Shown: piece after piece, positions 27,512 to 40,486 of the stretch
How positions within the stretch are numbered: position 1 is the first letter of the stretch
How the letters are laid out: every line of letters starts with the position of its first letter
Assembly (NCBI GenBank): GCA_014529385.2
Contig: CM043952.1
Coordinates: 157,515,057-157,579,056, forward strand
DNA length: 64,000 nt
Origin: Adiantum capillus-veneris
Lineage: Eukaryota; Streptophyta; Polypodiopsida; Polypodiales; Pteridaceae
Reading direction: 5' to 3'
Notes under the pieces: generated by a model
Database searches by the model: none
What the model was told of the DNA's origin: nothing
What the model saw: only the letters and a program-made list of their open reading frames with translations
Position numbers and translations under genes: made by a program

Positions 27512-29587
27512 TGAGGGCGAGCTTTCTGAAATGGGGCCTCTAAACCCAAACCAATGGGCCTACCCTCAGAAAATGTTCATAAAGAGGTACGCACACTACT
27601 TGGGGCACCACCTTCTTTTGGGAGTGGAGAAGGAAACCAATCAAAATAAGACTTGCACTCACCCACTCAAGCAACACACTTTGGAAACCCCCTTACTCTA
27701 TATACACTTTGGACACTTGAACACCATCAACGATTATGCAACCCAATGCCATGCATCAAATGAAATATGCAATTTGTGGAATAGCATTCACCTTCTCCCC
27801 ATAAGAATACCCATAATACATCCAAACTCCTCCTCTCTCAAGCACTCATCAAACAATCATGCGCACAAGACTTGCCTCTCAAATACACAAGAGAATCACT
27901 TACATCAAACTAACACACTTGGCATAGAGAGCTCATCTCCATCTATGCAATGCCGTGACACAAATAAAATCACCATGAGAGGTAGCCACATGCATATGTA
28001 ATGAAGCAAAAGAGAGTTGGAGTGAAAAATTTCTTTAGACCAATTGAATAAGTGTGGAGAAACAAACCAATGGTAAATTGAGAATAGAACACTTACTTGA
28101 TTTCTTGCACACCTTTTAAGGGGAGGACAGACGCTGGCTAACCATCACGAATTGCGACACTTGAAAGTTTTGAAGATGATTTAATGATCATTAACATAAC
28201 CATGAGAGAGATCATGATGTATTTACAAGTTATTGAGGTGCTACAAATGATTTATTGGGTTGATGGAGTAAGAGATTGTAGAATAGAAAGAGTGGAGAAT
28301 AGAGTTGCACTTCCTCCAAAAAGGAGGGTTAGGAGGGAGGATGTGAAAGAGGGAGAGTTGAGGTTTTCTCTACTATTGATCAAGAAACAACATGAAGTTG
28401 AAAATATAGGTGTGTGTCCTTGAGTCTCTCTAAGGGGGGCTACTTATAGTTGTGTAGGAGTATGATTATGCTACACTTAATTAGGGTGAGTGATTAGCCC
28501 TAATTAAGTGTCCTTTGATCACTCATTGAATATTGGACATGAAAGGGACTATTTATTCACCAAAAATATCATTTTAAATTGTGAAGGCTCCATAGGGGTG
28601 CATAATGTAGGTGGGCCCCACCATGAAGCCCTACGGGTGGCTCCTGCGGGGTATCTCAACTTGTCTGTCTTGGTATTTAGAAAGCATCTTAAGGTTGGTC
28701 CAATCACATGCAAGTGACCTTGAACACTCATTTCTCTTCTAGAAGATGAGTAGGGTAAAAATAAGATCTCACCCTCTTGATTTACTTGATTTACAGTTCC
28801 CTTTTGCTGCGAATCTGACAGATTTACACTATTTTGACCATAACGTTTTACATGTAGCTCGGAATGACATGCTTCAAAAGGAAAATTTGACCTTCTCAAC
28901 ATGTTTGATATGAATTTGGACTATTCTTCACGCCCATGCACCAAGGAATTCAGTTTGGAAGGTCCACACTAGGCTAGAGAACCTTTTGCTTCCAAGTCTT
29001 CTTGTATGGGCCCTTTGCTTGTATGCATCCAAGGGGAATCATGCTTTTTCAAAAGGGTATGATGCTTAAACAAATAGAGGAGGGCCCAATATTATTTGCT
29101 TGTGAAAATAATATACAATTTGAGTCTTTTTGAAAGGAGAAAAACTATATGTATATTCTTAAGAGATATTGGGCCACTTATGTAGGGGGCATAGAAGACT
29201 TGTAGAGATGGACCATAATCTTTGGTAAAGATAAGTGGAGATTTGATTTTCCATCGTAATTTATCTATATGGGATGGAAGATGGATATATTATTTTTCTA
29301 CTGCTAATTCACAAGAGGTAAGAAAGTTTGGGGGTAGATAGTTGGTTATTGTATGCTTACTTTTATTTACAAAGCAAAAAAGAAAAGGGTGGTAATATAA
29401 ATATATGACTAAGGTGACATTTTTGGGAAGAGTACAATGTATGTGTCGCCACAAAGGTTAAACAAAGAGAGGGAATTTACTCTAGATAACTTAATAGCAT
29501 AGAAAAAATATATACACATATGAGGAAGAGGACGTTGAGTAGGCTGAAAAATGTTGCAAAAAGATGGTTACCATTTTATGCCACTCA
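27512..29587 (-). repeat. 5' LTR of the Tat-like element
   Basis: A 2,076-bp LTR, long for this class, with TGAGGGCG at the left and CACTCA at the right on the plus strand. It is followed by the CTAG target duplication and then the split integrase frame of element O. Its TATA region at 28,440-28,449 reads CTATAAGTAG on the minus strand. Confidence 0.9.
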
Positions 29588-30366
29588 CTAGCACTTGTAT
29601 CTGCTAGTGCTTTGACTTTTAATCCATCTTTTAGGGATCCTTGTGTCCAATCCATCCAGTATTGTTTCAAGAAATAGACTAATACAAGATCTCCTTTCTT
29701 GAAGCTTTTTGTCAACAAATATGAGTCAAAGAGTTGTTTCTATTTTCTTTTTTGTGCATAGATGTTTGCAATAGCTACTAGTCCTTGCTCATGTAATTTC
29801 TTGAGATTTTTAAGTTATTCAGACAGGTCATGACCTGTCTACTCTAGTTCATGTGCAACTCTGAGGGTTGGCAATAAAAACTCCATTGGCAATATAACAT
29901 CAAGCTTGTATGCCAAGTTAAATGGAGTGGTGTTCAGAGTTGTTTTGTATGAAACCCTATAAGCCCATAGAGTTGAATGGAGATTCATCTCCCAATCCAT
30001 TCTTTTTAAGCCTACAATCTTAGTAAGCATCGAGCTAAGGATTTTATTTGTGTGCTCTACTTGGCCATTTCCTTGAGGATGGTAGGGTGTGGATTTGTTA
30101 TGGATGATCATAGACTTGTTACACAAGTTCTCTATCACCTCATTGAGGAAGTGTGTTCCTCTATCATCATGAGATCAATAGAAAGTCCATATTGTGTGAT
30201 TAAACATTCTTACAAAAATGTAGCTATGGTTTTGTGCATCGTTCTTTCTAGTGGCTCTAGCTTTTGCCCACTTGGTTAGGTAATCAATGGTTACAATAAT
30301 ATATTGTACTTGAGTTTTGTAAGTAGATGGTTGTATAGGACCAAAAATAATAATTACCCCATTCAA
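29588..30366 (-). pseudogene. Integrase of old Ty3/gypsy element O
   Basis: Minus-strand fragments give the integrase core in order. A GPIQPSTYKTQVQYIIVTID segment with DYLTKWAKA lies at about 30,340-30,260. Next come STPYHPQGNGQVEHTNKIL (about 30,100-30,045) with the catalytic-glutamate region, then STLWAYRVSYKTTLNTTPFN and LPMEFLLPTLRV. The post-core tail (KKGDLVLVYFLKQY) runs up to 29,588, where the Tat-like element interrupts it. Frameshifts and stops between the fragments show long decay. The same family is present in the opposite orientation as element P (34.66-37.0 kb). Confidence 0.75.
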
Positions 30367-31050
30367 AAAATGCTCTTGCTCCCATCATTGGTCGCAATGG
30401 AATTCTATCTTTTCTAGTTGGATTTTTTGTTTTCTAACAAGAGTCAAATCTTCTAACAAATTCTTTCATATTTGCAACCAAAGTTGGCCACCATATACTC
30501 AGCATCAGCATTTGTCTAGACGTAGTCTCATGAGAGAAATGCCCCCTTTGTAGACCTACATGTGGTTGTTATAAGATATGAAGGTAATCATATTCATTTG
30601 CAAAAGATATGAAGGTAATCATATTCATTTGCAAAAGTTTAAGCCGTTGGTCTTTTCCTTTCCTTTATAGTTTTTGGCCGACCATGGTGTAATTTGATGC
30701 CTCAATTTTGATTGCTCTATCTTTGTTTGTTCGTGTCTTCACAGGGAATTTTTCATGCACAAGTACTCCACCAAATATTTTCTCCATCTAGGCGCAATAG
30801 AGATCTGGAACAAGGTAGTATGTGGTAATGGTGCCCTCTTTTTGCATTGGGAGAAATTGTCTACATAGGCATGAACATCTCTTTTCATGTTTGGCCACTA
30901 TACCCCTAACCATCTCAAAAGTTGGTCCTCTGCAAAATGGATTTCCATCACTATTGTATGAGCTTGATTTAGGTAGTTGGCTTGTTTTTTTGGCCTTATG
31001 TACAAAAGTAGAATCCCATCCTTTTTTTTTTCGATACAATCTTTCTGCCA
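30367..31050 (-). pseudogene. Connection and integrase zinc-finger region of element O, decayed
   Basis: A minus-strand frame at 31,051-30,788 (MAERLYRKKKGW onward) lies between the RNase H and integrase fragments, where Ty3/gypsy pol has its connection and HHCC region. It contains RLYRK and cysteine-rich stretches, but the zinc ligands are not clearly preserved. A short direct repeat of about 31 bp (AAGATATGAAGGTAATCATA...) occurs twice in tandem at about 30,574-30,635. Confidence 0.45.
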
Positions 31051-31072
31051 ATAATCATCTATATTTTATTAG

Positions 31073-32490
31073 CTATGGTGTTATTGGAAGTGAGATTTGT
31101 GAAGCTACTTGAGCTATAGTCATTAGAGTGATAAGATCCTCTAACCATCTAAAAATCATCTCAATTGAGAACAAATAAGCATCTGTAAAGTCATCATCAA
31201 CCCCCTTGGGAGATTCTCCTAAGGTGATTATTGATAGGTGATCTACACTTTGATATGTGGTGCCCTTCTTAACAACCACTATAAAATTGAACGCCATCAA
31301 AATGATGAACCATCTTAACAATCCTATAAGTGTTACATGATTTTTTGACAAGATAATGTAGAGCTTTGGTGGTTTACAAAGAAGACAAACTTATTTGCTA
31401 ATAATTAGTGCTTGAACTTCTTAACCACATAGATCATGCCAAGTCCTTCCCTCTCTATCATGGTATAAATCTTTTCAATTGTTTTCACTTCCTGTTAGCA
31501 TATGCGATAGAAAAATCCATGCTTTCCTCTCTTGGTTGTGCCAATATGCTACCAATAGCAAAGTTTGAAGCGTCAACAAGCACATGGAAAATTTTATTTC
31601 ATTCAAAATAGGTGTTGAAGACAAAGCTTGTTTAAGCTTTTGAAATGGCTCTTCACATTCATTAGTCCATACTAACTGAGTGATAAGGCCATAAATGGGC
31701 TTAATGATGATAGTGTACATGTACATAAATCAACCATAGTATCCACAATGTCCCATGAATGATTGAACCTTCTTGAAATTCAATGGTTTGGGCATTTCAA
31801 CACTCAATGCCACCTTTTCCACCTGTCGCAATGCCATTTTTTGAGACACTATGTCCAATAATTTTTCCTTGTCTAACCATGGATACACATTTTTTGGAAT
31901 TTACACAAATCCCATATAAACAACATTTCTTGAAGACACACTTGAGGTGCTCAAAATGGTCTTTTCTTTTGAATGAATGCACACAAAGATTATCCATGTA
32001 AATGTTTAAGAAGTTTCTCAGGTATTCCTTGAATGCATGGCTCATTAGCCTTTAGAATGTTGCTAGTGCATTTTTCAACCCAAAAGTCATGACTCCATAA
32101 GCAGATTTTTTCCATTCTGTGGTGAAAGTTGTTTTATGTTTATCTTTAGGATCAATGGATAATAAATTATAACCAAAGAACCCATCCAAGAAGTTGTAAG
32201 CTTATTTCCTAGCTACTCTCTCTAATACATAATCTATGATGGGAAGAGAATAGTTATCTTTTATGGTTGCAACAACATTCACCTTTTTGAGGTCCACACA
32301 CATACACTCTGAGTTTCCTATTTTCTTTGGTACCACCGCAATTGGTGACACCATCCGGTGTGTTTAATTTTGTAGATGAATTTGGATTCCTTGAGTTTTT
32401 CTTTTTAAAAAATGTCTCATTGTAGGTATAGCATCTTTGTCTGCTTGGTTCGGCATCATCTCTCATGGGAATAGTGTGATGAAATTTCAA
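31073..32490 (-). pseudogene. Reverse transcriptase and RNase H of old Ty3/gypsy element O
   Basis: Fragments on the minus strand follow the pol order. The N-terminal RT piece lies at 32,490-32,254, with a HTIPMRDDAEP start and, further on, KENRKLRVYV. A finger/palm fragment at 32,045-31,797 has the catalytic box as YMDN (near 32,000) instead of YMDD, then ICVNSKKCV and GKIIGHSVSKNGI. A thumb and RNase H fragment at 31,726-31,475 has KPIYGL and FQKLKQALSSTPIL. An RNase H/tether fragment at 31,351-31,073 has VVVKKGTTYQSVDHLSIITLGE. Between fragments the frame is lost. The single RNase H and the sequence type differ from the Tat-like element nested in it. Confidence 0.75.
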
Positions 32491-34660
32491 GATCTACCCC
32501 TTTGAGATCTTTGTAGACCATGAAAAAACATCCCTATATTCTTTCATAGTTCTAATGAGGATCTCTTCCTCTTCTTGAGACAAATTCATTGCTATATGTA
32601 AGCTAGATTTGATTCTTTCCTAGGATTTTCTTGTCAATCGTTTTGGCATTCTCTGAGCCTTCATAATATTTCTCTAGTTCCCTAGGTTGTCTCATTGGCT
32701 GTTCTACAATGATCTTTTGATCCTACACTGTATACTTTTTTTGTAATGTGATGGAACACTCATAGCCCCTTGTTTATCACTATTTGACTCTACTTCAGTG
32801 GTCCATACCTCTTTCAAGTTCCTTTTCACCTCTTTGTATTTAGCTTTTTTCTTTGTTTTCCTTTTCTTATGTTTGTCTGCTTTCTGTGGTTTTCGTTTCA
32901 TTTTGGGTTACTGTTTCACATTCTTTTCCTTGTCAAAGATGGGGTATCTACGAGTGATTTTATCCTTAATACAGTTCGCAACATCAACCATCATTAAAAA
33001 TTGTGTCGTCTCTTCTATTTTCGGCACGTTTTGATTCCTTTTAAGTTTATTGTCTTGTTTCTTTTCATATCTCTATCTTCAACTCCAATGTTGATTAGAG
33101 AACTCAAAAGACTTCTCTTTCCCTCCTTGCAACAATAGTTTTGCTCGAACGTACTCTTTGTTTGAGTCCAATTCCTCTGTGGTAAGAGTTTCTCCTCTAG
33201 CTTGTATATAGCATTACAATAGTAATCAAAGAAAAAATTGTTGCTCATCCAATAGCACAATAGCTACCATTTGGATTCAAACAATGGCATAGCTTTCTTC
33301 ATTGCAAAACAAGTTTGGTGTAGGCTCATTGATACACACGTCCATGGTAGCCAAAATTTGAGCCCATTCAAATGGCTCAAACAAATGTTTAGGAAAGAGT
33401 TCTGGTATGTAATTGGCATTGTTTACCTCTCAATCCAAGATGTCCTCCCATAGTAAACTACCATTCTTTGAAGCTCTACATATCCAATTAGGTGTGTCCT
33501 TGTTCAAGTAAGAAGGTAATTTAGTCTCGAACAATGTTTCAGAATCAAGCTCTTGGATTGGTGTTTTTAGGAAATCTTTATATGGGTGATCTTTTAGGTC
33601 TATACACATAATTGATCCGACCTATTTCAAGTATAGATAATTGTTTCCCTAGTCTATATCAATTGAATTTATCTCATGAAAGGTTGTCCCAAGTTGATTT
33701 CATAGTCAAAATTTTCCCAAATCTACAATGGCAAATGTGTGTTGATAGTCAATCTCACATGAGCTGACTATCAAGTTTCCTAACAATCCCATGGGTTGTT
33801 CAATGCATCCATCTACCAATTGCAATTTCATTCTTGTCTGTCTAACTACAAATCTTTTCTAGACTTCCCAAACTGCCTTTGTTGTTGCTATGGCAATGCC
33901 TACCCCACTGTCTAGTACAGCCATGGTGGTTACATCAATATGTTGCACATGAAGATTTGTGTTTCCCTCGTTTCCTTTGCAATAATTTCCTATCTTATTC
34001 ATAGGAACTCATGCTAGCCCTGAGATTTCTCTATGGGTAACTCTTCAAAAAAAAAAGGTTAACCTTCTTATACCCATTTTCTCTAAAGTGCTTTGCAGAT
34101 ATTTCCATAGATGGGGTTTGATCTTCAAAAGCTCACCCAATGTTATGGAGTATTGAAAAGGTGTTGACATGATAGAGTACAACTTTCCACATCTAGAGTT
34201 TGCTTTGCTTGGTCTAGTTTTGTGGTCTTGAAAACCAATGATGTTTCTTAGTTATCACCCAAGTATGAGGGTAGTGTCTTGAGGATTTGGACTTCTGAAA
34301 AGCTTGATCACTATCATCACAATCACAATACAGAAACTATTCATCTAACTCCATGGGTGGTTGGTCTAGCCAAACTTCTTCAATAGGAGCTGATTTTAGA
34401 GTCAAGCTTTCATTGTTTACTTCTCTAAATCTTTTCCATAGGTTATTTGGTCAATCCTCCTCCACCAATGGGATTCCATCTAGCCCTTCCTCACTATCTG
34501 GTATTATCAATTCAGGTTTGTTGTCTTCAACCAAAGAACTCTTGGTTCTATAGTGTCTTTTGTTTCCAATGGTCCTGTTTTTGTTTTATCTCTTGTTGGA
34601 TTCCCTATGGTTCCCTTCTTTGATTTCTCTGCCTCCATCATTTTCTTTGTTTATGTGATA
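32491..34660 (-). pseudogene. Protease region and upstream part of element O
   Basis: The minus strand at about 33,930-33,650 reads a retropepsin-like segment: AVLDSGVGIAIATTKAVWE with the DSG active-site triplet, then LQLVDGCIEQPMGLLGN. The intervening 32.5-33.6 kb and 34.0-34.66 kb are decayed, with lysine-rich and serine-rich frames of unknown identity. The gag domain was not recognised. At about 34,660 the sequence changes to the oppositely oriented element P. Confidence 0.5.
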
Positions 34661-35297
34661 ATGGAGACAAACATATTACTGTCTTAGAGCAAGATTAGAA
34701 ATTGGAAATTTTGCAACTGACATCAATTCTACATCAATTATGATGGTTGGGGTCTGGTGGCCTACTCTAATTTTTTGATTCCAAAGAGTACTTATCAAAC
34801 AATGTGATGCTTGCCAAAGGGTAAAGATTCCACAAAAACAAGATCGCATGTCTTTGAGACCAATGATGGGAAAAAAAGAGTTTTTGCTAGATAGGGCACG
34901 TATTTGGTGGGACACTTTTAGTTTTGCTGGCATACAAGAGCCAAGCCCAATATTCCCTTATGGCTATGGTGTATTTGACAAAGTGAGATGAAGCAAAATC
35001 TACAAGGAAAAATGATGTGGGGACAACAACTTTACTCTTGTATAAATATGTCTTTGCAAGATATGGCTAGCCAATAGAGATTGTAAGTGAGACAAGGACA
35101 CACACTTCTTGAATAAAGTAATTAAAAACCTACTAGATGAGCTCATGATCATTGATAACAAATTTGTGGCCTATCACTTGCAAGCCAATGGATAGGTTGG
35201 ATATACAAACAAGATATTGAGCTTGATCCTAATAAAAATAGTCAACTCAAAATAAACACACTAGGAATCTAGTTACATTTTGCATCATGGCCATAAG
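34661..35297 (+). pseudogene. Integrase of Ty3/gypsy element P, 5' part
   Basis: The plus strand reads WWPTLIF then IKQCDACQRVKIPQKQDRMS (zinc-finger cysteines, 34,800-34,830), LRPMMGKKEFLLD, and later DTHFLNKVIKNLLDEL and TNKILSLILIKIV. This is the same integrase family as element O but on the other strand. Stops and frameshifts are frequent. The frame breaks at about 35,297, where a small LTR element is inserted, and resumes at 36,732. Confidence 0.7.
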
Positions 35298-35490
35298 TGT
35301 TGCCTACTCATCTTGGGCGGCCACTCCTGTGTGAACATATTGTAGACCCTTTAAACTTTAATTAAAAAACTTGCTTTTCTCTTTTGCACACCAATCGTGT
35401 CTTATCTTAGCTCTGTCTCTCTCTCTCATCTACTCGTGTGCTTGCCATGTCCATCCAAGAAGGAATTCTCTTCATGTGTGTTGTTCCACA
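35298..35490 (+). repeat. 5' LTR of the TRIM-like element
   Basis: It starts TGTTGCC and ends TTCCACA. It shares GGCCACTCCT.TGTGAACAT and the TTTAACTTTAATTAAAAAAC block with the right LTR. Its CT tract is short and interrupted, unlike the right copy. Confidence 0.75.
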
Positions 35491-35492
35491 AG

Positions 35493-35504
35493 TGGTATCG
35501 GAGC
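35493..35504 (+). other. Primer-binding site (initiator tRNA-Met)
   Basis: TGGTATCGGAGC matches the common plant PBS TGGTATCAGAGC except for one A-to-G difference, two bases after the LTR. Confidence 0.8.
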
Positions 35505-36480
35505 ATTCGATTGATCTTGGGAGTATTGTGCAGCTAAGGAGGTCAAGAAGAATCTTGTGAAGGATTTGAGAAGCAGCCGATTATGCGGTGCAAATCTTGG
35601 TGCAGAGGTAGCCACGGAGTAGCCTCAGTTGTTGAGAGCTAGAACTGCAAGGGCAGCATAGCCAGGCCTGAGGGTATCAAGGAAAAAGTGGCTTAGCCTA
35701 GAGCATTGCATCATCCAATAGATTCAAGGGATGAGGAACAAGGGAAGCCGAGCACAAAAGTGGCACAACCCTATGAAAAGCACCAAAGGGGAGATGGAAG
35801 CACTTGCCAGCTATAGCATCTCAAGCAAGCAAACAAAGCAGGCAGTAGCCTATTACAGTCCCTACTCCATAGGCGGCTCATCAGTGTAGCCATTCACAAG
35901 CAATTTGGAGCTTTGTTCCAAAGCGCTCATAGGTGGTTGAACAACATCGGATAGAGCACAATGGTGGAGCGAAAAGGAACCATACACACACACATACATA
36001 GCGACGTCACCAGTGAAGATTCATGACCCACGTCTACAGCTCATTATTTTGTTTTCTATGATTTGTTGAGTTATTGCTATTAAGAAGAAAAGTGGTCTTA
36101 TTTTATCTTGGGGCATGCTCACACAAATTTTCTATGCCGATAATTAATGTACTTGATATGTCGGAAAATGATTGTATGAGAAGCATAATGATAAAATGGT
36201 ATGATGATTGAAAGCCTCTCTTAAGCCACTTGTGTTTTTTAATTATAACATTTGTAACGGGACTAGACACTGTCCCGGCCACAATGAGTGAGACATGTGG
36301 TAGGACCTTCCCAATGACCCTATGATATGACTACCTTGTGAGCCTAATGATGAGTGCTCTTGTGAACCTTGGAGATGAATCCGATATGAGAACCGCCATG
36401 ATGTATCAAGCACTACATCTAGATGTATCAATAGTGCCGCCTAGGGATATGATGATGACAACGAATATGCCAAGTTTGGT

Positions 36481-36493
36481 TGAAGGGGGTGTT
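36481..36493 (+). other. Polypurine tract of the TRIM-like element
   Basis: TGAAGGGGGTGTT directly precedes the 3' LTR start TGTTGGGG. Confidence 0.6.
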
Positions 36494-36615
36494 TGTTGGG
36501 GTCATCCCAACTTGGACGGCCACTCCTATGTGAACATCTTGTAGACCTTATAAAGTCTTTTAACTTTAATTAAAAAACTCTCTTTTATTTTGAACACCAG
36601 TCATGCCTTATCTTA

Positions 36616-36674
<59 letters not shown>

Positions 36675-36731
36675 TCGTGTGCTCTTCATGTCCATCCAAG
36701 AAGCAATTCTCTTCCTGTGTGTTTCTCCACA
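36494..36731 (+). repeat. 3' LTR of the TRIM-like element with an expanded (CT)n tract
   Basis: It starts TGTTGGGGTCATCCCAAC and contains TTATAAAG near 36,550 (TATA-like). A pure (CT)n tract at 36,619-36,672 explains most of its extra length over the 5' LTR. It ends TCTCCACA. Confidence 0.75.
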
Positions 36732-37700
36732 CAAGACTGCTTTGAACACTACACCATTCAATTTAGTCGATGCATTAGATGTTATTATACTACCAATGGA
36801 ATTTTTACTACCTACATTGAGAGTGAAAAATAAGCTAGAATGGATAGGACATGAATTGTTAAAAAGAGTAGAAGAGTTAGAACAGTTGGATGAGCAAAGG
36901 TTAGCAATTTTTTCATACATCTTTGCACAAAAATGGAAAGAGATACAATCCTTTAACTCAAATATAATCATCAGAAAGTGCAAGCAAGGGACTTAGTTCT
37001 TGTGTACTCCCTAAAAGAGCATATCTTGAAATTCAAGAAGAAGGGAAATGGACCCTTTTTTATCAAGGACATCTAACAAAGCACGAAAATTAAGCTTTAT
37101 ATTGTGGAGGGAGGAATTATGGTAAATTGGATTAGTGATTGTAGACTAAAGAAGTATCTTTTACCACTAACAATGACATGTTGAGCAAACTATATTCAAC
37201 CAAAGAATGGAAGCTAAGAAATCAAAAGGTTATAGAGCAGACATTGGAGGAACCTTGACTTAGTATCATGCAAAGAAAACCTTTGCAGCAACAATACCAC
37301 CTCAAATCCAACCTAAAGATTATTTTCAAGAGGGTATGGATGTCCAAATGTTGGTGGCATCAACCATATGATACATTGAAAGAGCATTAATGGGATACGA
37401 AAGCTCATACAATTGTAATGCATTATTCTAGTTCTATCAAGATGCACAAGGGCATTATAGAACCATTTCATATAATGTTTTGAAATGCCAATTATTCACT
37501 CTTAAAAACATTAGGGAGGGCTAACAATGACATTATAGTGGGCGGCACAATTTGTCGACATCAAGGCTATGTAGTCTTAGATTCTGAACTAGGGGAGAGA
37601 GTCATCTTAAGAACCTCCTATATAACATACAATGCACTACCAGACTAGAAGAACACTTCCATGACTACTAAAACTCTTGAGAATTCCAAGGTAGTAACCC
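36732..37700 (+). pseudogene. Integrase C-terminal part of Ty3/gypsy element P
   Basis: The frame resumes with KTALNTTPFNLVDALDV, then LPMEFLLPTLRVKNKLEW and GHELLKRVEELEQLDEQRL, matching the post-core integrase of element O (LPMEFLLPTLRV). It then decays; from about 37,260 to 37,640 a frame including HKGIIEPFHIMF and VLDSELGERVIL remains readable but unrecognised. No polypurine tract or LTR was identified downstream. Confidence 0.65.
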
Positions 37701-40173
<2,473 letters not shown>

Positions 40174-40437
40174 AAAGAGATAGATTCTCAAGAAAATGGT
40201 GGTGTTGAGAAACACCTTTTAAAATTTTAATTTTTATGTGGGTGTTTCAAAACACTTCATAAAAGAGATAGATTCTCAAGAAAATGGTGGTGTTGAAAAA
40301 CACCTTTTAAAATTTTTATTTTTATGTGGGTGTTTCAAAACACTTCATAAAAGAGATAGATTCTCAAGAAAATGGTGGTGTTGAGAAACACCTTTTAGAA
40401 TTTTTATTTTTATGTGGGGGTTTAAAAATACTTCATA
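40174..40437. repeat. Three tandem 88-bp repeats with small hairpins, 3' of unit A
   Basis: Units begin at 40,174, 40,262 and 40,350. Each contains GGTGTTGAGAAACACC or a variant, a 6-bp stem with a 4-base loop, and a second GTGTTTCAAAACAC stem. They lie just past the stop of unit A. A related hairpin in inverse orientation lies at 63,855-63,920, after unit D. Confidence 0.85.
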
Positions 40438-40486
40438 AAATCATACATAAGCTGGAAAAATAAAACAATGAGCAACATATGAAATG

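Larger units (their letters stand above)
19768..29587 (-). mobile_element. Complete Tat-like Ty3/gypsy LTR retrotransposon, 9.8 kb, disabled
   Basis: Two direct repeats of about 2.07 kb with TGAG...CTCA ends enclose a 5.7-kb internal region carrying gag and pol on the minus strand, with a PBS next to the right LTR. Domain order is gag with CCHC knuckle, protease, reverse transcriptase, RNase H, second RNase H and integrase. The second RNase H is known from the Tat lineage. Gag has two in-frame stops and pol three, and pol is cut off at the 3' LTR, so it is not autonomous. By eye the LTRs differ by a few per cent, so the insertion is older than the 51.7-kb element. It is nested in older element O, whose reading frame resumes on the other side. 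Confidence 0.9.
35298..36731 (+). mobile_element. TRIM-like non-autonomous LTR element (1.43 kb)
   Basis: Two short similar LTRs (35,298-35,490 and 36,494-36,731) flank about 1 kb without coding capacity. A PBS for initiator tRNA-Met (TGGTATCGGAGC, one mismatch, 35,493-35,504) follows the left LTR, and a polypurine tract precedes the right one. Terminal-repeat elements in miniature have exactly this layout. The insertion splits the integrase of element P. Flanking ATAAG (left) and ACAAG (right) may be a target duplication with one change; the exact LTR ends are therefore uncertain by a base or two. Confidence 0.8.
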
